Assembly (NCBI GenBank): GCA_902362375.1
Contig: CABIVS010000001.1
Location: 543,820 to 607,819, forward strand
Reading direction: 5' to 3'
Length of the DNA: 64,000 nt
DNA from: Bacteroidaceae bacterium
GTDB taxonomy: Bacteria; Bacteroidota; Bacteroidia; Bacteroidales; Bacteroidaceae
The translations under genes and the position numbers were made by a program. Shown here piece by piece: positions 57,760-64,000 of this stretch (positions are counted from its first letter, which is position 1; each line of letters opens with the position of its first letter). Below the pieces are notes generated by a model. The model did no database searches. It was not told where the DNA came from and saw only the letters and a program-made list of their open reading frames with translations.

Positions 57760-58893
57760 TTAATAATTCTCTTTCAGCCAAATTCCCAAAAAACGATCAT
57801 ATATCTGACAGATTCCCATTTCCTGAGTCACGAAATCCTTTTCCAGTAACCCTTTTAGTGCTGCTTGGACTGAACTAGCAGAAGCCAGTCTGTATTTTCT
57901 AATGAAAGCACCGGAAGTGACAGCTTTAGCCTTTCCCTCTTTAGTGATAGCAATCAGCAACTCCTTTTGTTTTTCCGGCAAACGAAAAAGAATCTCCGAA
58001 TAAGTATATCTGAATGAATCAATAATCTGCCGAATAGCGCCTGGCACCATTTCAACTCTACAGACTCCCTGTTCCGGAGTCATGTCATAAAGCGTATTCA
58101 ACACTTTTTGTATATACCATGTGATTCCCTCAAACTGTTGATAAATCGCAACAATAGCGTTTTCTTCTATTTCTTTGCCCGCACGCTTGAAATGAGTACC
58201 TGCAAAACGAATATATTCTTCTAAAGGAATACTTTCCAAATGCATCATTGATACACTTTGATAAAAAGGCCGGGAAGGCGTTAAAAACATATTTCCCATC
58301 ACATGCCGCTGACTCCCTGCAAAAATGAAACGTGCATTATTACAATGTTGCACATAGGTCCGAAGAGTAGCTTCCACATTTTTCTCTACATATCCGGAAA
58401 TCTGCTGGAATTCATCAATTGCAACCAGACAAGGCTTATCCGCCTGTTCCAAATACCGAAAGATTTCATCGAGTGTAGTAGCCGGAGCTTGTATATCCCC
58501 TAGCCCCAAATTCAAAGAAGGCATACCATTCACATCAAAAGAGATACTGGCTTGCAAAGATTTCACACATTCCCAAAAGCTCTGCAAAGCTTTCTTCCCC
58601 ACAGGTTTCAGCACTTCCAGAATCTCCTTACTAAGTGCAAAGACCAAATCACGCAATGAACGGCTATCATATATATCAATAAAAAAGGTATAGTAACCCT
58701 GTTTAATTTCAGGAAACTGAAAGCAATGACGGATCAGCCCTGTCTTTCCCATTCGCCGGGTAGAGACAAGAGCCAAATTATTCCCATTCATCACCTCGCG
58801 CACCAACTGTTCGCTCTCAAAACGGCGATCGCAAAAATAATCAGCAGAGACATATCCGCTTGTTATAAAAGGATTTCTTATCATAGTCTTCAT
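57760..58893 (-). CDS. AAA-family ATPase with C-terminal winged helix
   Basis: Starting at MKTMIRNPFITSGYVSADYF the protein is 377 residues; MIRNPF (58884) is also possible. It has Walker A STRRMGKTGLIRHC (around residue 45), Walker B CLVAIDEFQQ and a sensor segment FIFAGSQRHVM, then an LPEKQKELLIAIAKEG-like winged-helix region at the C-terminus. It belongs to the archaeal-type ATPase group common in Bacteroides, of unclear role. A TATCTTTG -7 box lies at 58912-58919. It lies 58 bp past the primase-helicase gene on the same strand. Confidence 0.8.
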   Translation of the reverse strand: MKTMIRNPFITSGYVSADYFCDRRFESEQLVREVMNGNNLALVSTRRMGKTGLIRHCFQFPEIKQGYYTFFIDIYDSRSLRDLVFALSKEILEVLKPVGKKALQSFWECVKSLQASISFDVNGMPSLNLGLGDIQAPATTLDEIFRYLEQADKPCLVAIDEFQQISGYVEKNVEATLRTYVQHCNNARFIFAGSQRHVMGNMFLTPSRPFYQSVSMMHLESIPLEEYIRFAGTHFKRAGKEIEENAIVAIYQQFEGITWYIQKVLNTLYDMTPEQGVCRVEMVPGAIRQIIDSFRYTYSEILFRLPEKQKELLIAITKEGKAKAVTSGAFIRKYRLASASSVQAALKGLLEKDFVTQEMGICQIYDRFLGIWLKENY

Positions 58894-58911
58894 ACATCTC
58901 ACGTTATTACG

Positions 58912-58919
58912 CAAAGATA
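58912..58919 (-). promoter_or_regulatory. Predicted -7 box for the AAA ATPase gene
   Basis: Minus strand TATCTTTG, 19 bp before the chosen start; -33 region is imperfect. Confidence 0.5.
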
Positions 58920-58971
58920 ATTATTATAAAATAATAAAAGCTATCTACTATACATTATTTCATCATCATCC

Positions 58972-61050
58972 TTACTCAACAGGCACCACATGATAATAAA
59001 CCCCGCGCGTTTTCCTGAACGACTTTACTCCCAATCTCTGCAAGATACGCCCGAAATAATTAACTTGCCCGGAAGAAAATTTCATTTTACTTGCTTTTTG
59101 TATCCGCTGCAATATATCTGCAGCAAGCAACCACTCTCCCTCTTCTTCCTCTTCCGCTGCCCGGTAATATACCTGAAACAATTGTTCAATCACCGGAGAC
59201 TGTTCAAATTCCCGATTAGCTTCCGTCATGATAGCCTCTTCCTTCTCATCAAACCAGTAGCGTTCATTACTACGCAGCAGTGCCATTGCCTGCGCATACA
59301 ATTGTTCATAATCAATAGGGTGGACCACATCAATCACTCCCGTCACCTCGACACCGATAAAACGACGACTGCCGGAAGTATCCGTCAGCAAATCTTTATG
59401 ATTACTCGTACCTATAAAAGAAGCGTACCGGCGAAGCTCCTCCACTGCCGAAGCATTCGGACGTCGCGTATTGACAACAGGCTTTTGCAGAATATGCTTG
59501 AGAAAAGACTGCTGATTGATGCCAATCTGATCAAACTCATCCATATTAATCAATAGAAAACGATTCAAATACAGTTCGGCATCCCGTTTCCGGCTGAAAT
59601 CAATACTGTCCGTATAATACGCCTGCAAACACGGGGGCAAGATCAATCGGCAAAATGTAGATTTACGATAGGCTTGCGGACCGATTAATATTGGCGAAGT
59701 ACTGTTCGCGTGATTCTTACCCATCCCACGCCAGTGTGCAACCATACTAAGAAACCAGCGACGAAACAATTGAGTCCAATAAGGATGATCACAAGGAACC
59801 CGTTTGGCAAGATTACCAATATAATCTTTGCCGTTCCAGCGAGGAAGGTCATAAAGAAATTCTTCGACTGGCTGATAGAGCGGCACATGATCCGAATTCA
59901 GGTAACGCACGACATCTTTATCCCAAAGTTTAAGTCCCTCATATTGTGCATTCATTGTAATGCTTGCCATCAACCGTTTATCCACCGGACGAAAATAAAA
60001 ATTAAAGCTATTCCGTTCGCGACATTCCACTTGTGATGTCAGTTGGTTGAAACGAAAATCATAACGCCGTTTCATAAACTCGTCCATCTGCATGACAAAT
60101 AATTGTTCCGGCAAGAGACTACTCTTACTCGCAAATCCCTCACAAGTGCGGTATACATTTCGTACGGTTTCCCGAACCAATGTATCGTCCTTCGGCAAGC
60201 GATAATGGGCACGAGACCATCTTACTGTATCTTCTTCAGGAATACCGGCACGGAAACAATGTCCCGCAAGGTTAATCAAAAGCGATTGTTTGTCTCCTTC
60301 CGGTTGATAATCAGTCTCTTCATCCAGCGAACGTGCAAAAGCTGCTTCGAAAAGTACAGAAAGCGCATTACATTTTTCATATCCCGGCGCAAGCCGTTGC
60401 AACGGCGAAGTTTCCGTTTGCACCCGTTCGCGATAAGTCACCTCACCCGGCATAGCCGCAGGCTGCTTCATATAAATAGGCATTGCATTGGGATTAAAAT
60501 ACAAGTTCGGGTCAAAAGTTAAACGACAATATTGCTCCAACGAAGGCACTTTCAGTTCAATATCATAAGGGAGTTGTGGCTGATAATATTTCACTGCCAA
60601 CCGATAGGCATGCGCATGAAAAAGCTCTGCTTCCTCACTAGTTGTCGGCAGAAGATCATTGGGATAAGTAAAACGTACCCATACTTTCACAGACTTTCCG
60701 GAAGAACCGGTGAAAGCTAAGTAAGTCTGCGGAAGTTCCTTTACCCGTTCTTTCACTTCATCCGCTTCCATGTGCCCGGACAAGTTGTTGACCTGAATCA
60801 TCACAATGCCATTATATTCACTCATCGTCGTTATGCCGCCTTTGCGAAAAAAGGCGGCTGCGGGTATCAACTTCGGTACATTCTGTACATAGTCATTTTT
60901 ATCACCCGGAAGCATAAAAGGCAGGACTTCTCTCATTTTTGAGACAGGCTGTGCTTTGGTTTCCACTTTCATTTGCTCCACGAGCTGTTCAATTCTTAAC
61001 GTACGCATAGTGTTCACCTTGCCATCGTCTCTTACCAGTGTTATTCTCAT
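58972..61050 (-). CDS. VirE-type primase-helicase protein (BT4734-like N-terminal domain)
   Basis: The 692-residue protein has a BT4734/VirE-N primase-like domain (about 60-220, with IVMIQVNNLSG, YLAFTGSSGKSVKVWVRF and QYCRLTFDPN), then a VirE/DUF5906-type ATPase with Walker A-like IGPQAYRKSTF and Walker B LINMDEFDQIG. Such proteins occur in many copies in Bacteroides, often beside HU-like genes and capsule loci. The HU-like gene here is divergent, 600 bp away. A -7 box (minus-strand TATCTTTG) lies at 61100-61107. Its role is unknown. Confidence 0.85.
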   Translation of the reverse strand: MRITLVRDDGKVNTMRTLRIEQLVEQMKVETKAQPVSKMREVLPFMLPGDKNDYVQNVPKLIPAAAFFRKGGITTMSEYNGIVMIQVNNLSGHMEADEVKERVKELPQTYLAFTGSSGKSVKVWVRFTYPNDLLPTTSEEAELFHAHAYRLAVKYYQPQLPYDIELKVPSLEQYCRLTFDPNLYFNPNAMPIYMKQPAAMPGEVTYRERVQTETSPLQRLAPGYEKCNALSVLFEAAFARSLDEETDYQPEGDKQSLLINLAGHCFRAGIPEEDTVRWSRAHYRLPKDDTLVRETVRNVYRTCEGFASKSSLLPEQLFVMQMDEFMKRRYDFRFNQLTSQVECRERNSFNFYFRPVDKRLMASITMNAQYEGLKLWDKDVVRYLNSDHVPLYQPVEEFLYDLPRWNGKDYIGNLAKRVPCDHPYWTQLFRRWFLSMVAHWRGMGKNHANSTSPILIGPQAYRKSTFCRLILPPCLQAYYTDSIDFSRKRDAELYLNRFLLINMDEFDQIGINQQSFLKHILQKPVVNTRRPNASAVEELRRYASFIGTSNHKDLLTDTSGSRRFIGVEVTGVIDVVHPIDYEQLYAQAMALLRSNERYWFDEKEEAIMTEANREFEQSPVIEQLFQVYYRAAEEEEEGEWLLAADILQRIQKASKMKFSSGQVNYFGRILQRLGVKSFRKTRGVYYHVVPVE

Positions 61051-61099
61051 TACTTCATTTATTTGTCCTGCATGTGTTTGTAGGGCGATTATTATGATA

Positions 61100-61107
61100 C
61101 AAAGATA
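61100..61107 (-). promoter_or_regulatory. Predicted -7 box for the VirE-type gene
   Basis: Minus strand TATCTTTG, 49 bp before the start codon, with a GTTG/TTTG-rich region 16-20 bp further upstream. Confidence 0.55.
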
Positions 61108-61180
61108 CTGTAAATATTACATACAAACAACTTTTCCGGAAATACTTACTACACCTCTCTACTAGAAAAGATTTTTCAAT

Positions 61181-61340
61181 TTCATTTCTCATATTCTCAT
61201 AGATTTAAGATAAAGCACATATAATCAAAGAAGTACATTATGAGAAACGTTTTTAAAATAGGCATTTCTCATACTGCCCTCATCGATTTTCTTCAAAAAA
61301 ACGCTATTTCTCATACTATTTCAGGGTATTTCTCATAGTC
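61181..61340 (+). repeat. Left mirrored array of ATTTCTCATA sites
   Basis: Perfect 10-mers ATTTCTCATA start at 61184, 61264, 61306 and 61328, with an overlapping partial site at 61194 and one inverted near-copy at 61239. Each of these has a partner in the right array (62254-62410) at the mirrored position: for every pair the outer coordinates add to 123591. The outer 20-21 bp (from 61181) are identical to the right end inverted. The DNA between sites is diverged. Confidence 0.92.
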
Positions 61341-61426
61341 AGTTACAGCTATTCTCCTATTTATCCACCAAGCTTATCTTACAAAACATCTAGCTATTTC
61401 TTTCATGCAAACAACTAGTTAATTAC

Positions 61427-61457
61427 TTGTTTTTCACCTAATAATGTCGTATCTTTG
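61427..61457 (+). promoter_or_regulatory. Promoter of the HU-like gene
   Basis: CTTG (61427-61430), 19-bp spacer, TATCTTTG (61450-61457). Transcription should start near 61464, giving a 190-nt leader that contains array B. Confidence 0.7.
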
Positions 61458-61474
61458 AAAGAGCATACCAATCG

Positions 61475-61556
61475 TTCCACTACAGTGCACAGGCCTGTTC
61501 ACTACAGTAAAAAGATATGTCTACTAGAGTGAAAAGAACCGTTCACTGTAGTGGAA
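61475..61556. repeat. Four-unit, 22-bp-period array (array B) in the HU-like gene leader
   Basis: The core ACTACAGT (variants ACTAGAGT, and the inverse ACTGTAGT) starts at exactly 61479, 61501, 61523 and 61545. The first and last units are inverse copies over 14 bp (GTTCCACTACAGTG at 61474-61487, CACTGTAGTGGAAC at 61544-61557), so the RNA could fold into a long stem. Design equals that of array A but the sequence is different. Confidence 0.9.
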
Positions 61557-61653
61557 CAATCAGGATGGCGGTTGAATAATAAAAGAATAAAGGCAAGATG
61601 TGATAAGCGCATCAGGTATATAACATATAAACAACCATTAAATTAGAACAAAG

Positions 61654-62265
61654 ATGGCAATACAATTCGAGTTTTATAAGAATCCCCAACCGGAGAAAGA
61701 AGGAGAAGAACCTAGTTATCACCCGCGGGTGGTTAATTTTCAACATGTGACCACTCAAAAGCTGGCAAGAGAAATCCATATGGCAACTACTTTCGGGAAA
61801 GCGGAAGCAGAAGCCATGCTAATGGAATTGAGCAGATGTATGGGAAACCACCTACGTGAAGGAGAACGAGTACATCTGGATGGAATCGGCTATTTCCAAA
61901 TTACATTACAGGCTACCGAACCTGTACATTCGCTTGCCACTCGCGCAGACAAAGTGAAGCTAAAATCTATTAACTTCCAGGCCGACAGAGATTTAAAAAG
62001 TTTATGTATGAGTACTCACTTACGACGTTCAAAATACAAGCCACATTCGGCGTCCCTTTCAGAAGAAGAGATTGACAAGAAGCTCACTGCCTATTTTGCA
62101 ACCCATCCTGTATTGACCCGTAGTAATATGCAGTCACTCTGTTGTTTTACCCAAAGCATGGCCAGCAGACAGATTCGTCGTCTAAAGGCACAGGGTAACT
62201 TACAGAATATCGGCAAACCCACACAGCCTATTTATGTACCAGCTCCGGGGCATTATGAGAAATGA
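61654..62265 (+). CDS. HU-family DNA-binding protein with C-terminal winged-helix-like extension
   Basis: The 203-residue protein has an HU-like domain (about 1-125): HVTTQKLAREIHMATTF, MLMELSRCMGNHLREGERVHLDGIGYFQITL, the dimerising and arm region. A C-terminal domain (about 140-203) has TRSNMQSLCCFTQSMASRQIRRLKAQG, which reads as a helix-turn-helix. It matches the extended HU-like (HU-HIG) proteins of Bacteroidetes. The last codons (HYEK-stop) are themselves one of the ATTTCTCATA-family sites. Site arrays on both sides suggest it may bind them; unproven. Confidence 0.85.
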   Translation: MAIQFEFYKNPQPEKEGEEPSYHPRVVNFQHVTTQKLAREIHMATTFGKAEAEAMLMELSRCMGNHLREGERVHLDGIGYFQITLQATEPVHSLATRADKVKLKSINFQADRDLKSLCMSTHLRRSKYKPHSASLSEEEIDKKLTAYFATHPVLTRSNMQSLCCFTQSMASRQIRRLKAQGNLQNIGKPTQPIYVPAPGHYEK

Positions 62266-62410
62266 GTTCAACGGGTATGAGAAATAAGCCAAATTAAGGC
62301 CTATTCGCGAATGAAACTATGAGAAATGCCAAATTCAAAAACATTTCTCATAGTTTATACTATTAATAATCTGACACTTAGAACATATTTATGAGAATAT
62401 GAGAAATGAA
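62254..62410 (-). repeat. Right mirrored array of TATGAGAAAT sites
   Basis: TATGAGAAAT starts at 62254, 62276, 62318 and 62398, with an overlapping partial at 62390 and one inverted copy at 62343. Spacings (22, 42, 25, 80) are the exact mirror of the left array. The first site overlaps the HU-like stop codon. This array fills most of the 62266-62436 gap. Confidence 0.92.
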
Positions 62411-62436
62411 TATTTTATATCCATTTCGGAGGCGTG

Positions 62437-63018
62437 TCAATTCTCCACCAACCACTTTTCTATATTTCTTGTTTCAGCACTAAAGTTCACACCAATCTTG
62501 AAAAGCTTTCGTGAATCCGTTGCAAACGGACGAGCATAATGTTTATCCTCTATCTGCTGCAAAGCTTCTTCCGCCGTACCATTCAATTTAAATTCCATGA
62601 TGTAGATGAATTTATCGGTCTGCAGTACCATATCCACACGGCCTTCACTCGTATGATATTCTGCTTTTACATAAAAGCCCACCAGTTTACACACGATATA
62701 AAGTACATTCTGATAATGTAACTCCAGTTCGCGTGCAAGCTCATAGGGAATATCCGAAAAGAAACTTTGCAAGCGACGGAAAAAAGATTCATAATCACCG
62801 GCACGCACTTCACGAACAAATTTCAGAATTTCAAAAGGAGACTCCACCTTATTGACGTTCGCATAATAAGGAAGGAGAAAACGGATAAATCCTTCCTCCA
62901 CTTCACGATTAGGAAAACCTAAACGATATATTCCAAAACGCTCATCATACCCCTTAATGGTAAGGTATCCGCTCTGATAAATCACCGGGATAGAATTGGT
63001 AGATTCGGCAACTCTACT
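62437..63018 (-). pseudogene. 3' remnant of a DUF1703 / AAA-ATPase-like PD-(D/E)XK gene
   Basis: The readable frame begins only after a TAG at 63019-63021 and has no ATG near its start (a GTG at 62985 is the first candidate). It encodes the C-terminal third of the DUF1703 family: PVIYQSGYLTIKGYDERFG, then the nuclease-like EGRVDMVLQ...IMEFKLNG and the tail IEKWLVEN. Family members are usually above 500 residues with an N-terminal ATPase-like domain (absent here; the next gene starts at 63100). It is therefore most likely a decayed fragment. Confidence 0.75.
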
Positions 63019-63099
63019 CTAACCTTACCATCAACCGCTTATGCACGTTTATTTACGCCCCAGACATTATAAGAAAGAATATTTCCTGCAGGTTCCCCG

Positions 63100-64000
63100 T
63101 CAATACAGGAAGCCGACAATCCAAATCGGCAATTTACACCTGTAAGGCGTTTCTATTCCATCAGCTAAAATATAAGAATCAGGCACATCTGCAATCTGAT
63201 CATACGTTTTACCTTCACCACCAACTTCCAAAATATATCTTCCATTGACCCTAAAATCTCCGGTTTTCTTCCCGTACTCCACTTCATTGTCACACGAAAG
63301 TTGATTGACCACAAACGTTTCACGTGCCGTTCCTATTTTCACAGGATGAGAAGCTAAAGCATATAGCAGATTAGGATTATCCAGGAAAATCTTATCCGGC
63401 TTTTGCATCTTCTTGACAGACAACAGATCCGCATATAGCAAATGGAGCAATTTCGCCTTTTCCAAGCTATTCAGATATTCGATGACAGTATTACGATGAA
63501 CACCTATAGTTGTTGACAATTTGGAAATATCCACCTCAAAAGGAACAGAAGTTGCAAGAATGCCCAACAAGGCCTTTATCTTACGCACATTACCCACATC
63601 AATTCCGCACAACTGGGGTAATTCCGTTTCTACAATAAAATTAACAACCTGTTCTATACTTGTATAATAATCTATCTGATTTTTCAAATAAAACGGATAA
63701 TATCCATATTGCAGATATTCCTTAAAAAGAGGTAAAGGGCGACACACTTTATTCACTTCCGAACAAATCTTTTCGGGCGAAGTCAAGACTTCTTCCAGCG
63801 TACATACGGGAAAGCTCATTTGTTTATAAAACAATAAAAATTCCCGGAAAGAGAGTCCCTGCATCTCATAAGGGATACAGCGTCTGGATAAGTCGGCATC
63901 AGCATTTAATATATTGAGTAAAGAGGACGCACTGAACACAACCTTCAAATCGGGATACATGTCATATACTTCTTTTATCTCCTTACTCCAAGTCGGATAT
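63100..64000 (-). CDS. DUF4143 / AAA_14-type ATPase, 5' end outside window
   Basis: The frame is open from its stop at 63100 to the window edge; residues upstream of the first visible Met (YPTWSKEIKEVYD) fit the family, so the gene extends beyond the window. Visible are the end of the ATPase domain (LKVVFSASSLLNI, sensor region; RRCIPYEMQGLSFREFL) and the DUF4143 part with VHRNTVIEYLNSLEKAKLL and EVEYGKKTGDFRV. These proteins are frequent, mobile-looking and of unknown function in Bacteroides. Walker motifs lie outside. Confidence 0.88.
   Translation of the reverse strand, partial: YPTWSKEIKEVYDMYPDLKVVFSASSLLNILNADADLSRRCIPYEMQGLSFREFLLFYKQMSFPVCTLEEVLTSPEKICSEVNKVCRPLPLFKEYLQYGYYPFYLKNQIDYYTSIEQVVNFIVETELPQLCGIDVGNVRKIKALLGILATSVPFEVDISKLSTTIGVHRNTVIEYLNSLEKAKLLHLLYADLLSVKKMQKPDKIFLDNPNLLYALASHPVKIGTARETFVVNQLSCDNEVEYGKKTGDFRVNGRYILEVGGEGKTYDQIADVPDSYILADGIETPYRCKLPIWIVGFLY

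Noticed and set aside
61181..62410. Ordinary insertion sequence
   Set aside because: The ends are mirrored, but there is no transposase, no clear target duplication, and the arms match only at motif sites. Kept as a finding, not annotated as an IS.

Overview
The window is chromosomal DNA from a Bacteroides species, close to the B. thetaiotaomicron/ovatus group judging by gene content. The evidence is the Bacteroides promoter type (TTTG, about 19-21 bp, TAnnTTTG) in front of many genes, mostly weak Shine-Dalgarno signals, a Mfa1/Mfa2-type fimbrial operon, a lipoprotein-rich proteome, SufBCDS iron-sulfur assembly linked to nusA-infB, and a membrane pyrophosphatase. No rRNA, CRISPR array or complete insertion sequence is visible. 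One tRNA is present.

Layout. Bases 1-2630: a PagL-like lipid A deacylase (cut by the window edge), a lipoprotein and recO. Bases 2765-10810: a phase-variable fimbrial locus made of a tyrosine recombinase, a 250-bp invertible promoter segment between 19-bp inverted repeats, then two DUF3575/DUF3868 pairs, a Mfa1-like fimbrillin and a Mfa2-like anchor. In this copy the only good promoter inside the segment points away from the fimbrial genes, so the operon is predicted OFF. Bases 11000-24900: housekeeping genes (tRNA-Glu, rpsT, gyrB, gpmI, a corA-like gene with a structured leader, rnhB, hppA) and a secreted GH36 alpha-galactosidase. Bases 25228-35954: one long leftward operon rimP-nusA-infB-cvpA-sufB-sufC-sufD-sufS, with its promoter at 35924-35954.

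Bases 36000-49000: a small membrane protein, a YgjP-like metallopeptidase, a GIN-domain adhesin-like protein, an ECF sigma factor with its likely anti-sigma partner, argB, speA, a three-gene operon joining an HSP90 paralogue to Sel1-repeat and TPR-like proteins, aroK and a nitroreductase. Bases 49177-57675: RNase HI, then an envelope-modification cluster (ArnT-type transferase, LtaS/EptA-type transferase, GtrA, GT2, NodB-fold deacetylase, MsbA-type exporter). It resembles the sugar-donor logic of lipid A aminosugar addition. Bases 57760-64000: an accessory region with an AAA ATPase, a VirE-type primase-helicase protein, an HU/winged-helix gene, a 3' remnant of a DUF1703 nuclease gene and the end of a DUF4143 ATPase.

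The most unusual structures are non-coding. The HU-like gene is bracketed by two mirrored arrays of the 10-mer ATTTCTCATA whose internal spacings (80, 25, 42 and 22 bp) match exactly on both sides although the DNA between the sites has diverged. Its leader also carries four near-palindromic units at an exact 22-bp period, and a second array with the same 22-bp x 4 design but a different sequence lies at 36446-36533. Many spacers between co-directional genes hold inverted-repeat elements of several sequence families.
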